The translations under genes were made by a program, and so were the position numbers. From positions 1-64,000 of the forward strand of contig CAMHLV010000005.1 in the NCBI GenBank assembly GCA_946186115.1: a stretch of DNA of 64,000 nucleotides, read 5' to 3'. Positions 1-11,096 of this stretch are shown here, one piece after another. Source of the stretch: an uncultured Prevotella sp. GTDB taxonomy: Bacteria > Bacteroidota > Bacteroidia > Bacteroidales > Bacteroidaceae. A model generated the notes under the pieces. That model was not told the DNA's origin. It saw only the letters and a program-made list of their open reading frames with translations, and made no database searches. The stretch's first letter is position 1, and the number at the start of each line of letters is the position of its first letter.

Positions 1-301
1 GCTGCACCGTCATGCTGCCCTGGAACACCACGCGGCGGCCGTTGGGCATCACCAGACTGTCAACCTGTGACAGCAGGTAGCGACGCTCGCCGTCACCGTC
101 GGCAACGACAAGCGACACGTAGTCGTCGTGCTCAACGCCGTCGAGGTCGAGGCGGGAATGGTACATGGAAGAGCCTGACGACAGCGCCATCTTGTCGATG
201 ACGCCGCTGGCAAGGTACACGCGCAACGGCCGAGCAGTCTGCGCCGTTATCGTTAGCGTTAACGTTAGCGTTATTGTCAATATCGTCAGTATCTTCTTCA
301 T
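1..301 (-). CDS. N-terminal fragment of a further giant FISUMP-locus protein (continues past the window start)
   Basis: Reverse-strand ATG at 301 gives MKKILTILTITLTLTLTITAQTARPLRVYLASGVIDKMAL...SRLDLDGVEHDDYVSLVVADGDGERRYLLSQVDSLVMPNGRR. The same N-terminal module is present in the proteins encoded at 315-5519, 5530-10539 and 11097-22745. Confidence 0.75.
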   Translation of the reverse strand, partial: MKKILTILTITLTLTLTITAQTARPLRVYLASGVIDKMALSSGSSMYHSRLDLDGVEHDDYVSLVVADGDGERRYLLSQVDSLVMPNGRRVVFQGSMTVQ

Positions 302-314
302 GCCATATCTTTGC

Positions 315-3300
315 TTATTCCTTCAGGTTGTTATATAACGTCAGCACCTGTTCAGCGGTCAGCGGCTCGTCATAGATGCGGGCGAAGACCACCGTACCAG
401 GCCAGCCGGACGATGACGATGATGCATTGTTACTGCTGTTTGGATTACCACTAATGGTGAAAAAACGACACGCAGCATCAGGACTATGGTATGCTCCATC
501 CGCCTGAATCTCACCTTTGTTTTTGCCATCCACATAGAGACGAATGCCATAGTCCTTGTCGTAAACAGCTACTACATGGTAATAGAGTCCCGACTCAGGA
601 ATTACTCCGGATTTAATTTTCTGATATTCACTGCCAAGATAGATATCTGTCCATATCTCTTTATCCCGAATACCGATACCAGAACCACCATTCTGAAAGT
701 CTGCAATAATATCAGCTTCATCGTTCTTGGTAGGCTTAGTAGGCAACATGACTAAGGCCTCTATAGAGTGACCGTCGGACAGATGCTTTATAAAATCGTC
801 CCTATTGCGATAATCAAAGGAATAGAGCTGCGACGAGTTGCTCCCATGGGTATTGGCAAATGCCACCTCATAGCGTTTGTAACCGCTATTGTATGAGACG
901 GTAGGTGAACCTGTCTTTACCGCATTAAGCTTGGTGGGTGCACCATTGAAGATGGTGCCGTCAGCCTTGAACTCGGCACTCAGCAGTGTAGCGGCAGTAA
1001 TGCTCTTGATGTCACCGAAATAGTAGGTACTGCCCACCTTGATATATGCACGGAAGAACTTGGCAGAGCCATCGTAGTTGTAATTGATGGAGAACCTGTT
1101 GTTGCCGTCGAGGTTGGTGGCTGCATGTACGTTTCCAACTGCCGGCGTGTCGGTATCAACCTCCTGGATGGTGCCGACGATGAAGCCGTAGGACATTGAT
1201 ACAGCACCCCAGCAGGCTGCCGTGCCATAAAGAGTAGCCGTCGCAGCACCGATAGTCCACTTGCAGCTGTCGGTCAGTACACGGGCGATTACGCCGGAAG
1301 CAATAGTGTCAAGGGCATTCGTAATGCCTCGAACGGAGAAGCCCCTATATTTAACTTCACGGTTATTATTGGTAGTATAAGCATCTGGCTGCAAATAGAG
1401 ACAATCACAATTACTATTGTCATATCTCGTTGAAGCCATATAAAGACCTCTGTCTGGATAGACAAGATTACCATTTGAATACTTATAATATCCAACACCA
1501 TCTCTAATGCCTGCACGTGGAAGAATAAGAGAATCACCAGTAACACTGCTCTTCACCTTCCAGCAATTCTTCCCATTGATGGTGACACTGCTCCAAGTCA
1601 ACTTATTATAAGTGACAATTTCATTGTTTTCGGACTGAGTAGGCAATCCCCATATCTGACCCATATTAGCAGTGGCAGCATCGTATTCCGTAGCTTTAAT
1701 ATTATAACCCAATTGAATGTAACCGTTATCGTAATATTGGTGATTAGCCTGTGTATAAGACTCCTTTGGATGCGTCTCACCCCAAGCATAATAGTCACCG
1801 AAATCTTCAGGTGAATTAGCTCCGAGATTGACACTAGCCCAAAGCTTACCCGAAGGCAGACCAAGATCAACCATGCGTAATAATTCAAACTTCAAGGTCT
1901 TGCCATATATTGTACTAGTACCTTCTGTGGCGTAGGCACGATAGTAATAAGTTTTGCCTTTTTGGAGACCAGACAAAATATATGTGAAATATCCAATTGA
2001 AGCTGTACCAGCAGAGAGTTGCTGCGCATTGCTCATGTCAGCGTTTTCGCTAAACTCAAAGCCCACAGAAACATCATTGCCTGAAATAGTTTGAATGTAA
2101 GCTTTCAAAGTGTCTGTCTCTGCAACACTCATAGTGTTACGTCCGATATTGCAGGTTCGCAAATTAGCCATCTTGTGTTGCACACCACGGACCTCAAAGC
2201 CATAGCCCTTACTGTCTTTATATACGCCACCTACATTTTCGTATTTAAATGCATAGTAGTAGGCATCATCTTCTCCATCACCGGTAGATGACCAGTAGTC
2301 GCTCCATCCGTCATGCCGATGGTAGGAGTCTTGCCAGTAGCCGTCTGATGGGAAGAAGATACTACGACCATTGATGTTACTGGTCAGAACATGTCCATTG
2401 ACCCCATTACGGGTTTCTGTTGCGAAGGTTGTATTGTCTATGAGTTCCTGATACTCCTCCTTAGTAGGCAGGCGATAAGTATCTCCCCACATGTTCGACA
2501 CCATATCATGCCCGCTATCAACTGTCAGATCGGAACTAATAATATACTGTTGTTTCGTGTTGCGATAGGGTTCTAAGGCTCCCCAACGGTAGCACAGGCC
2601 TCCCGCTCCCTCATTCTCAGCACCAAGGTTCATGTTAGCCCATTTTACAGAGAGGCCAAGATCAACCATTTCAATAGTAGTTATGTCAAGCGTGTTGCCA
2701 TAGAATGTCTTTGTGCCGTTATCAACGTATCCTGCAAAATGGTAAGTTGCACCTTCCTCAAGGCCAGGGATAGGAAAAGATATGATTGTTTTTACATAAC
2801 CATTCTCATCGGCAGAAAGAGGCACTATTTCTTTCGCTTCCGAACCATGTTTCCAATAGACTATACCAATGGTAGTTCCGCTGCCAGCATTCTCCAGTCC
2901 ACGAATGACAGCGCGCAGGGTGTCATACTCTATTGTACCATTATAAGATTTTCGTGCAGGAAGTGTACGGATAAACATGTCACTGCTATTAGCTGACGAG
3001 GCATTGGTCTTATAGACGGGACGTAAAGAGATGCCATCGTATCGCTCCCATCCATTAGTGGGCGTTGTTTTATCGAGGAAATAAGCAAGTGTTGTCCACC
3101 TATTACCCCCTGCATCAACCATCGGCAGTTGAGATGAAGCCAAACAGCTACGTGTCGTATATTGAGCTGGTTCATTGATGGCGGAATTTCGACGGTAGGC
3201 AGCCTTCGGCACAAAAATGGAGTTCTGATTGTGATTGCTTGTGAACAAATAACCATTAATGCCGTTCATCGTCGCGTCAGAAGGTGTACAGTTAGCAACC

Positions 3301-5519
3301 AACTCCTGGAAATCTGCATAGTCAGGTGTCATCCATACGCCACCCCAATTCTTCGATGCTGCGTCATAGCAGGTGGACTGCACATTATACAGTCTGTCGG
3401 GCTGTAGCCATGTACTATTCTGATACCAAATGTTGGTCGACTGGGAAAAAGATGTCTTAGTATCGGGTTCTCCCCACGAGAAGTAATCACCGTCTTCATC
3501 GGGCCGCGTAGCACCAACGTTGATGTTGGCCCACTTCGTACCAGAAGGCAGGCCGAGATCTACATAGCAACGGCCGAACTGCAGGGCATTGGCATATTCG
3601 ACATTGCCGTCGGCATCCATAGCGTAGGCACGATAATAATAGGCCGTGTCCTTCGGCATGGTGAAGTCGGCATGGTAGGCACCATCGGCGCTGACCGATG
3701 CCGTCACCTTTGTGCCACCATTGGCAATGGTGACGCTATCAGTCTTGCCCACTACGAAGCCTATCTGTATGGCATCTTTATCTTTGGCTTTGGCATAGCC
3801 GTAGAGCGTGCCGTAGAGTTTTGCATTTAGCTCTGTAGCCTTCCACTGCACGCTGTCGGTCATCACCTGCACCAGTGAACCGTCGGTCATCTGCACTCCC
3901 GTGCTGATAACGGGACGTACGCTTTCACCAAGATAGATGTCCTCTCCTGACTGATATACACCACTGCTGTAACTATAGAAATTGAGATACAAGTTCTGCT
4001 TTTTCCCAGAGTTGGTGAGCTGGGAAGTGCGGTACAGTCCGCGGGTATTGATGTCGTTATTGCCCGTGCCGCTGCGGTAGCCTGCTGCTGGCATGAACAG
4101 CTTGTTACCGTTCTTTCCGGTAATCACATATCCCGGCTTCGAGTTCAGCGGTTGCCACGCCCATGAGCAACTATCAACCAATAGGTTAAGCTCTGCCGAG
4201 GTCGGCATCGAGAAACCGCCGCTCAGACGCATGTGCGCCACGTCCATATCAGTCAGGCGGATATTCTTGGGAAGGTCATTAAAACTGGTATTCTGATACG
4301 TGTAGTTGCTGGTGGAGTAGTTACCCTTATCCTCCAACTCGCCCCAGGCATAGTAGCCGCCATATTCCTCAGGGGCTCCGGCTCCCATGTTATGGTTGAG
4401 GAACTTGACGGGCAAGCCGAGGTCAACGACGTAGTTGTTACAGTTGGCCTTGATGACATATACCGTGTTTCGGGCGATGCCGTCTTTCAAATCGACGGTC
4501 TTGGTATAGACACCCGTCGAGCCCAACAGGTTGTCATAGACGGTGAACTCACAGGTCAGACGGGTGGCCCCGCTCTGCGGAGCGATAACCATGTAGGCCG
4601 ATGTATTCTGGTCGTAATTGCGCGGCAGCACGAAGTCGCCGGTGGTCAGCGTGACGGTATGTTCATAGTCGGTATTCGCCTTTGTGGTCAGTCCGTCGGT
4701 GGTCAGCGTGAAGTCGCCGGCCAGACCGCCACCGCTGCGTACGGTAATGCTCTTCAACACTGTGCGCCCCAGGTCGTTGGAGATATAGGGCAGGAAGCAC
4801 AGGTAGGCAGCATGATGGTCGAGGTTGAAGCGGTAGGAGCCGTCCTGCTGCTTGGCAGCCGTAGCCGTTCCACAGTCGCCTGCCACGCCGATGTGCTCGG
4901 TGTTGTTGGCAGTCTGCTGAGTCTGGTCCTTGGCAACACGCACATTGTTATATGCTATCGGTGTCTGTCCGGCATAATAGACAGTCACGTTGTCGGCCGT
5001 CAGCTTATTGCCGCCAAAGTAGAAATCGCCCGTGCGCTTGGTGTCACTGATGGTTGCCAAGGTGTCACGACGACCATCCTCTAGATAGATGTGGTCGCCC
5101 TCCTCCCAGAAGAAATCCACCTCGGAGGTGCTGGCCATAAAGTCGCCATCTAACGATGTGCGACGCGCCGACCTGTTGCCGCTGTTGTCGGTCATGCCAC
5201 CGACGAAGCGTGTCAGGTGGATGCGGATGTCGCCACGTACCATCACCACACTATCGATGTCGGCCAACAGATACTGGCGCATGTCGTCGTTCTTCAGCGA
5301 CACCACCATGACAACATAATCACTTTGTGTCTCGCCCTTCAGGTTAAGCCTTGAATGGCTGATGTCTTTCACCGTAGCCATAGCCAGCGAGTCTATAGGT
5401 CCGCTGTGCTGATAGACATACAAACTGTCGCTGTTCTGTGCCGACAGCATTGTCGGCATAAACAGCATCACCATCATGATATATACGAACTTACTCATCT
5501 GATAATTTTCAATTTTCAA
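315..5519 (-). CDS. Giant secreted FISUMP-repeat protein with C-terminal LamG/concanavalin-like domain
   Basis: 1734-aa ORF with signal peptide and about four modules of the type VDLGLPSGTKWANINVGA...GDYFSWGE...W.MPT..E...L...C (Fibrobacter succinogenes major paralogous domain style). The modules alternate with beta-sandwich segments (YYYRAY). The C-terminus (SIEALVMLPT...IYDEPLTAEQVLTLYNNL) is LamG-like. Confidence 0.85.
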   Translation of the reverse strand: MKIENYQMSKFVYIMMVMLFMPTMLSAQNSDSLYVYQHSGPIDSLAMATVKDISHSRLNLKGETQSDYVVMVVSLKNDDMRQYLLADIDSVVMVRGDIRIHLTRFVGGMTDNSGNRSARRTSLDGDFMASTSEVDFFWEEGDHIYLEDGRRDTLATISDTKRTGDFYFGGNKLTADNVTVYYAGQTPIAYNNVRVAKDQTQQTANNTEHIGVAGDCGTATAAKQQDGSYRFNLDHHAAYLCFLPYISNDLGRTVLKSITVRSGGGLAGDFTLTTDGLTTKANTDYEHTVTLTTGDFVLPRNYDQNTSAYMVIAPQSGATRLTCEFTVYDNLLGSTGVYTKTVDLKDGIARNTVYVIKANCNNYVVDLGLPVKFLNHNMGAGAPEEYGGYYAWGELEDKGNYSTSNYTYQNTSFNDLPKNIRLTDMDVAHMRLSGGFSMPTSAELNLLVDSCSWAWQPLNSKPGYVITGKNGNKLFMPAAGYRSGTGNNDINTRGLYRTSQLTNSGKKQNLYLNFYSYSSGVYQSGEDIYLGESVRPVISTGVQMTDGSLVQVMTDSVQWKATELNAKLYGTLYGYAKAKDKDAIQIGFVVGKTDSVTIANGGTKVTASVSADGAYHADFTMPKDTAYYYRAYAMDADGNVEYANALQFGRCYVDLGLPSGTKWANINVGATRPDEDGDYFSWGEPDTKTSFSQSTNIWYQNSTWLQPDRLYNVQSTCYDAASKNWGGVWMTPDYADFQELVANCTPSDATMNGINGYLFTSNHNQNSIFVPKAAYRRNSAINEPAQYTTRSCLASSQLPMVDAGGNRWTTLAYFLDKTTPTNGWERYDGISLRPVYKTNASSANSSDMFIRTLPARKSYNGTIEYDTLRAVIRGLENAGSGTTIGIVYWKHGSEAKEIVPLSADENGYVKTIISFPIPGLEEGATYHFAGYVDNGTKTFYGNTLDITTIEMVDLGLSVKWANMNLGAENEGAGGLCYRWGALEPYRNTKQQYIISSDLTVDSGHDMVSNMWGDTYRLPTKEEYQELIDNTTFATETRNGVNGHVLTSNINGRSIFFPSDGYWQDSYHRHDGWSDYWSSTGDGEDDAYYYAFKYENVGGVYKDSKGYGFEVRGVQHKMANLRTCNIGRNTMSVAETDTLKAYIQTISGNDVSVGFEFSENADMSNAQQLSAGTASIGYFTYILSGLQKGKTYYYRAYATEGTSTIYGKTLKFELLRMVDLGLPSGKLWASVNLGANSPEDFGDYYAWGETHPKESYTQANHQYYDNGYIQLGYNIKATEYDAATANMGQIWGLPTQSENNEIVTYNKLTWSSVTINGKNCWKVKSSVTGDSLILPRAGIRDGVGYYKYSNGNLVYPDRGLYMASTRYDNSNCDCLYLQPDAYTTNNNREVKYRGFSVRGITNALDTIASGVIARVLTDSCKWTIGAATATLYGTAACWGAVSMSYGFIVGTIQEVDTDTPAVGNVHAATNLDGNNRFSINYNYDGSAKFFRAYIKVGSTYYFGDIKSITAATLLSAEFKADGTIFNGAPTKLNAVKTGSPTVSYNSGYKRYEVAFANTHGSNSSQLYSFDYRNRDDFIKHLSDGHSIEALVMLPTKPTKNDEADIIADFQNGGSGIGIRDKEIWTDIYLGSEYQKIKSGVIPESGLYYHVVAVYDKDYGIRLYVDGKNKGEIQADGAYHSPDAACRFFTISGNPNSSNNASSSSSGWPGTVVFARIYDEPLTAEQVLTLYNNLKE

Positions 5520-5529
5520 TTTTCGATTT

Positions 5530-8500
5530 TCAATTACCTATCGTTCCACCAGTATCACCACTACCGGCATTACCCGAACCGTTGCCGTCGCCGCCAGTAC
5601 CCTGGCTGCCGCCCTGGTTGTGTCCGCCGGTGATGTCGCCACCGCCGCCCTCGTTGGCTCCTGCCGTGGTGACGGCACGCACGCTGACACCATAGTAACG
5701 ATGCTCAGCCGTCACGGAGTCTTCTCCCAGGTTGCCGATGAGCGCATACGAGTCGCCGTCGTTGTAATAGACTGACGTCCAGTAGTGGCATGCGCTGCCA
5801 AGATCCTGATAGTAGCCTCCAGACTGATAACCTGCGGCAGGCAGGAAGATGCTGTTGTATCCATCCTTGTCGTTCTGCGTCTGACTGGTCACGCGATATC
5901 CGGCGACACCGTCCTCCGTAGTCCACTCCCAGTCGCAGTTGTCAACCAGCCACTGCATCTCAGCATTCGTCGGCATGCGCCATGAGCCAGTCCAGTTGGC
6001 CTTCACGGCATCATAGCTTGCCTTGTTGCTGATATCGGCGCCGATGAACTTATATCCGCCATCGTAGTGAGTGTAGGTAGCTTGCGTATAGGTGGTCTTA
6101 CTGGTAGTCTCACCCCAAGCATAGCGGTCGCCATATTCCGACGAGGTCTGTGCACCGAGGTTGATGCTTGCCCACTTGATGCCGTTGCCCATATCGACGA
6201 GTTCCAGACCATAGCGGCGTGTATTGCCGTAGTAGTAGGTGTCGCCAATCTTCACGTATGCACGGTAATAGTAGGTAGTATCCTTGGCATAGGTGAGTGT
6301 ACCACGGAAGGTGTTGTCAGTAGCCGATGCTGTTGCGATGATGTCGGTTACATCCGTACCGCCTGCCACCAGAGCCGTCGATGTGGAGTCGCAACCTACC
6401 ACGAAGCCACGGGTGACACCATTAACATTCTTCAGTCCTGCAACGGCACCGACGAGACGTACATCCGTCACACCGACCTGCCAGTTGGTGCTGTCGGTGG
6501 TGAGATAGAACTTCGTCTGTTCGTGCTGCTTGTTGTACTTGATGACCGGACGGATGGTGTAGCCGAGGTAGCGTGCCACGGCATCGATGGTACGGTTGGT
6601 GCCGTAGAACGAGGTACCATAGGCATTCTCATGGTTGTAGGCATCAGTGGTGTTCAGGTTCGAGGTCCACATCATGACACGTTCGCCATCTCTGGCCACT
6701 GCCGTGCCGTTCATAGAACCACGCTTGGCTATGAAGATGCTGTCGCCCGACGGACCCACAATCTTGTACATCGGCTGGTCGTACTTCGTCACCTCCGTCC
6801 ACGTACACTTCGTAATCAGGTCGTTGACGTCGTCGCGTGTCGGCATGCGCCACAGACCACCCCAGTGCCCAGCGGTCGTTGCGGCATCATGGCTGCTGCC
6901 AGCGATGTCAGCACCGAGGTCAGGATAGGTTGCGGGCTTGTTGAACGATGTCTTCGGCGTGGTCTCGCCCCAAGCGTAGTAGTCACCGCTGTCGTCGGAG
7001 CTGCTGGCGCCGAGGTTGATGTTCGACCACATCACACCGTTGCCGAGTCCGAGATCTACCGTGCGGCGGCCGAACTCACGCTCGTTGCCGAAGTAGTACT
7101 TGCCGTCCACCTTGACGTATGCACGATAGTAATAGACGGTTTCGTCGGCTACACTAGGTACGGTGGCAGAGAATACACCGCTGGCCACGTTGTACAACTC
7201 ACCCTCGTTGGTCTTCAGGTACTGCACACCCGATGTCTGGTCAGTGACGTTCGGCGTGGTGGCATAGGCGAAGCCCGACTCCGTAGCATTGCTGTTATAG
7301 CGCAGACCTAATAGGTAGCCATAGAGCTTGGCCGAAGTTTGGCCAACCTCCCACTGTACGCTGTCGGTGGTCATCTGAATCATCGACTCGTCGTCCAGCG
7401 TGTTGTTAACCATGGCGACAGGACGGACACCGAAGCCGTAGTGACGGCTGTCAGTAGTGAGATAGGGCACAGTGCCATTGCTTCTCGTCTCAAATGAGTA
7501 TGCACTGACCTGATCACTTTCAAGTCTTGTAGAAGACCAGTAGAGCGGACGCCAACTCTCTTCATTCAGCAGAGAATTATTATTGCTGAAGCCGTTTGCA
7601 GGCAGATAGATAAACTTATCAGCGTTCTTCTTATTGGTCACCTTGTAAACCGTACTGCCAAAGAGCATTGTTTTTTCGATATTACAGTTAGCGACAAGCT
7701 CCTCAAAGTCAGACTTCTTTGGCATACGCCACGGACCCTTCCAGTTGACCTGGGCAGCATCGTAGGTAGTACCATTGATATCGTCACCGATATCCTCTCT
7801 ATAGTGAGAATAGCTTGTGTTATTATCGTAATATGAACCCTTTGTAGATGTCTCACCCCATGAGAAGTGGTCGCCACGATCCATCGGTGTCTGCGAGCCT
7901 ACGTTGATGTTAGCCCACTTCAGGCCTGACGGCAGGTCAAGGTCGACGAACTCCAAACCGAGCATCTTCGGATCGCCATAGGCAATACGTCCGCCTACGT
8001 TGACGTATGCACGGTAGTAATACTGGTTGAACCCGATGTTGGTGAAGTTGCAAACGAACTTGCCGTTGTCGGTAGTGTTGCACTTGATCTTGATGCGCTG
8101 TTCCTCAGGCATGTCGAGATTCACGTCGGCAACGGTACCGACAACGAAGCCTATCTCGGTATTTCCCTGCACGGCCTCCGTCACACCCGTTACGGCACCA
8201 CAGAGGCGAGCCTCAGTCATGCCCACCTGCCAGTTGGTGCTGTCGGTCTGTATGGTCATGGCCTGCATCTCCTTCGGATTGCCGTACCAAGTATTATCAT
8301 TATAGGTCAGGTATGCGCGTACATAGTATGTGCTGGTGACGTCGAGCGTATTCATCTGCTCCTTGCTCAGCGGAAGGCTGTAGCTGCCGTTGTCGCCAAC
8401 TTCCTGTGCCGTCAGCGTCACCTTCAGCACCTCAGTGCTGCTTTCAAGCGTTACATCCTCGGCAGTACCGATGACGAAGCCCTTCGTGACATCGGTCACC

Positions 8501-10539
8501 ACATCATCCAGTCCGCGCATGGTGCCATACATGTCGGTTTCCGTATGGTCGGCGCTGTAACTAATGCTATCGGTACGGATGAAGAGATACTTACCGTCAA
8601 CGGTTTCGATGTTACTGTCGAAAACGGGACGGATGGGGAAGCCCATATACTTCTGAGCAGTACTATTAGGATTATTATAAACACGATAGCTGTTTTTGTT
8701 GTCATATTCCGTTGACGACCAATACAAGACATCGGTATTCACCAGATTGGGCCCCGAGGTAATATAGCCGGCCTTAGGCACAAAGATACTGTCGGGATCA
8801 TCACCTTTGCCCGTAAAGAGATAACCATTGATGCTTTCACCGTCCTCGTTTACACGGGTGACGTTTTTGCGGGTCGTTGTGTAGAGCTCTACCAGTTCGG
8901 CATGTGTCGGCATGCGCCAGCAGCCGCGCCACTGCTTTGCCACCACATCGTAGGCTGGCAATCCGGCAATATCCTTACCAATATTGGTGTATGGCTGGCC
9001 TGAGCCCTTGTAATACGCGTAGTTTCCTTCTGTATATGTTTCTTTGGTGTCCAGTTCGCCCCAAGCATAATACTTACCCCGGTCCTCGGCGGTCACGGCA
9101 CCCATGTTGATGCTCGACCAACGGACACTGGTGCCAAGGTCGATGATTTCGCGATCCATGCCGAACTTCTTCACCTTGCCGAACCACGTCTTGTCGCCCT
9201 CCTGGGCGTAGGCACGGTAGAAGTATGCCTTCTGCTTGACATCACTCACGGCCTGTCCGCTGAAGGTCAGCGTAGGATAGTTGTCTAATGGCATCTGCGC
9301 CTCCTTCGTGGCGAATGTCAGGTTCCTGTTATATCCCCATATAAAGCCATAGTGCGTGATGGGCAGGTTGACCGAACCATAGAGCTGGGCAGGATTGCCA
9401 AAGCTCCACTTACAGCTGTCGGTAAAGGCCGAGAAGAAGGCGCGCACGGGAATGATGTGCGTCACGGGATAAACGGTAGCCCCTTTCACCTGGTTGTTGA
9501 TGGCAGAGCTCTTTACGATGACGGTGTCGATGCCGCTCTTGGTATCATACACGCGGTAATACACCTTCAACGGTGTACGACTTGACTGCGGTGCTATCAC
9601 CATATACGATGCCACGGTGTCCTGCGGGATATACTCCCAGTCGGCATTGGCCGGTTTCTGCTTGTTGTGAGGCAGTATGAAATCCGAGGTCTTCAGCGTC
9701 AGAGTATCGCAACCCGTCTCATCCACAAGGCTCAGGCCGTCGGGCGAGAGGGTATAGGTGCCTCCCAACATCTTGCCGTCGGTGGACTTCACCGCAATAT
9801 GTTTCAGCCGTATCGTCTCCAACGAGTCCACACGCGGGATGAAACACAGCACCGCCGTCTTGTGGTCGAGGCTGAACGAGTAACTGCTGTTGGCCTGACG
9901 CGTTGCCGTCGCCGTGCCGCAGTCGCCGCTGGCACCGAGGTGGTCGCTGTTGTTTGGCGTCTTCTGCACCTGCTCGGTGGGGATGATAACCTTGTTAAAG
10001 GCATCGGTTTGCGTACCCGGATAGTACACGATATAGGTGTCGGCCGTCAGCGTGTCGCTGCGGAACGTAAAGCTGCCGACACGTGAGTCACTATTGATTC
10101 TGACGTTTTCCGACCGGTCGCCCGTCGAGAGATAGATGCGGTCGTTCGACACCCAGCGGTAGCTCACGGGCTGGTTCTTGTCGAGGAAGTCGTCGGAATA
10201 GACAGATGTACGGTTCGAGCCGCCCTGGCCGTCGTCCGTACTGGTGGTTCCCAGGAAACTGATGTACCTGCCATGATTAGGCATGACAACGTAGTCTATC
10301 TCCTTGAGGGGATAGACACACTCCGCGCCGAGCGTTCGCAGACGGAGCGTCGATATATCTTGTTGTTCTACTCCGTTGATGTCGCGGCGCGAGTGATAGA
10401 TGTCGCGCACATTGTTGAGCAGCAGCGAATCCACGGTGCCGTCAACCTTCTTGATCAGAATGTGGCTCTGGTCCTCTTGTGCCGCCGCGGGAACCATAGC
10501 GGCGCACAACAGGATGAGCATCATCAGTTTCTTTCTCAT
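5530..10539 (-). CDS. Giant secreted FISUMP-repeat protein with Gly-rich C-terminus
   Basis: 1669-aa ORF, signal peptide MRKKLMMLILLCAAMVPAAAQ, about four FISUMP modules, C-terminal low-complexity GGGGDITGGHNQGGSQGTGGDGNG. Confidence 0.85.
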   Translation of the reverse strand: MRKKLMMLILLCAAMVPAAAQEDQSHILIKKVDGTVDSLLLNNVRDIYHSRRDINGVEQQDISTLRLRTLGAECVYPLKEIDYVVMPNHGRYISFLGTTSTDDGQGGSNRTSVYSDDFLDKNQPVSYRWVSNDRIYLSTGDRSENVRINSDSRVGSFTFRSDTLTADTYIVYYPGTQTDAFNKVIIPTEQVQKTPNNSDHLGASGDCGTATATRQANSSYSFSLDHKTAVLCFIPRVDSLETIRLKHIAVKSTDGKMLGGTYTLSPDGLSLVDETGCDTLTLKTSDFILPHNKQKPANADWEYIPQDTVASYMVIAPQSSRTPLKVYYRVYDTKSGIDTVIVKSSAINNQVKGATVYPVTHIIPVRAFFSAFTDSCKWSFGNPAQLYGSVNLPITHYGFIWGYNRNLTFATKEAQMPLDNYPTLTFSGQAVSDVKQKAYFYRAYAQEGDKTWFGKVKKFGMDREIIDLGTSVRWSSINMGAVTAEDRGKYYAWGELDTKETYTEGNYAYYKGSGQPYTNIGKDIAGLPAYDVVAKQWRGCWRMPTHAELVELYTTTRKNVTRVNEDGESINGYLFTGKGDDPDSIFVPKAGYITSGPNLVNTDVLYWSSTEYDNKNSYRVYNNPNSTAQKYMGFPIRPVFDSNIETVDGKYLFIRTDSISYSADHTETDMYGTMRGLDDVVTDVTKGFVIGTAEDVTLESSTEVLKVTLTAQEVGDNGSYSLPLSKEQMNTLDVTSTYYVRAYLTYNDNTWYGNPKEMQAMTIQTDSTNWQVGMTEARLCGAVTGVTEAVQGNTEIGFVVGTVADVNLDMPEEQRIKIKCNTTDNGKFVCNFTNIGFNQYYYRAYVNVGGRIAYGDPKMLGLEFVDLDLPSGLKWANINVGSQTPMDRGDHFSWGETSTKGSYYDNNTSYSHYREDIGDDINGTTYDAAQVNWKGPWRMPKKSDFEELVANCNIEKTMLFGSTVYKVTNKKNADKFIYLPANGFSNNNSLLNEESWRPLYWSSTRLESDQVSAYSFETRSNGTVPYLTTDSRHYGFGVRPVAMVNNTLDDESMIQMTTDSVQWEVGQTSAKLYGYLLGLRYNSNATESGFAYATTPNVTDQTSGVQYLKTNEGELYNVASGVFSATVPSVADETVYYYRAYVKVDGKYYFGNEREFGRRTVDLGLGNGVMWSNINLGASSSDDSGDYYAWGETTPKTSFNKPATYPDLGADIAGSSHDAATTAGHWGGLWRMPTRDDVNDLITKCTWTEVTKYDQPMYKIVGPSGDSIFIAKRGSMNGTAVARDGERVMMWTSNLNTTDAYNHENAYGTSFYGTNRTIDAVARYLGYTIRPVIKYNKQHEQTKFYLTTDSTNWQVGVTDVRLVGAVAGLKNVNGVTRGFVVGCDSTSTALVAGGTDVTDIIATASATDNTFRGTLTYAKDTTYYYRAYVKIGDTYYYGNTRRYGLELVDMGNGIKWASINLGAQTSSEYGDRYAWGETTSKTTYTQATYTHYDGGYKFIGADISNKASYDAVKANWTGSWRMPTNAEMQWLVDNCDWEWTTEDGVAGYRVTSQTQNDKDGYNSIFLPAAGYQSGGYYQDLGSACHYWTSVYYNDGDSYALIGNLGEDSVTAEHRYYGVSVRAVTTAGANEGGGGDITGGHNQGGSQGTGGDGNGSGNAGSGDTGGTIGN

Positions 10540-10557
10540 TATGATGATTTATATTAC

Positions 10558-11019
10558 TTATTTCTTGGTGAACTTAGTAGCAATGTTGTTGGCCTTGATG
10601 ATATACACGCCGGTTTGCAGCGACGTGAGGTTCACCGTGGCACATCCGTCGGCATCGGCGGTCTCGGTCATAAGCAGCTGTCCGCCGGTGGCATAGAGAT
10701 ATATCTTGCAACCTGCAGGCAGTCCGCTAAACAGGATAGCGTCGCCGTTGAACTTCATGCCGTCGGCATTATTCTTGCCAGTGATGCCCGTAGCCTGGCT
10801 CTCGTAGTTGAAATAACTAACGTCGGTCATGGCATACGATGACTCCGTCGTATTGGTCGTCACCACGATATTGTCACCCACGACGCTGATGCGCGGTTCA
10901 TCAGTGAGGAGTACATAGCTCTGGCTGCTGCCGTCCTTGAGGTGGAGTACCAGCACGTTGGAGGCCATAGCTGTCCCAAGCAGGAGACAGCTGATGGCGG
11001 ATAAAATCATTCTTTTCAT
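10558..11019 (-). CDS. Small secreted protein consisting mostly of a T9SS type A sorting-like C-terminal domain
   Basis: 153 aa with signal peptide; the C-terminus IYLYATGGQLLMTETADADGCATVNLTSLQTGVYIIKANNIATKFTKK resembles a T9SS CTD. Confidence 0.7.
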   Translation of the reverse strand: MKRMILSAISCLLLGTAMASNVLVLHLKDGSSQSYVLLTDEPRISVVGDNIVVTTNTTESSYAMTDVSYFNYESQATGITGKNNADGMKFNGDAILFSGLPAGCKIYLYATGGQLLMTETADADGCATVNLTSLQTGVYIIKANNIATKFTKK

Positions 11020-11096
11020 ATTCTTCGTTTTTAATTATTTGTATTTCGTTATCGTTAACGTTTTCGTTTTCGTTATCGTCTTCGTTTTCGTTATCG

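Noticed and set aside
6067-7311. 414-aa plus-strand ORF
   Set aside because: Antisense to the coherent FISUMP-repeat ORF 5530-10539; no start context or family features. Shadow ORF.
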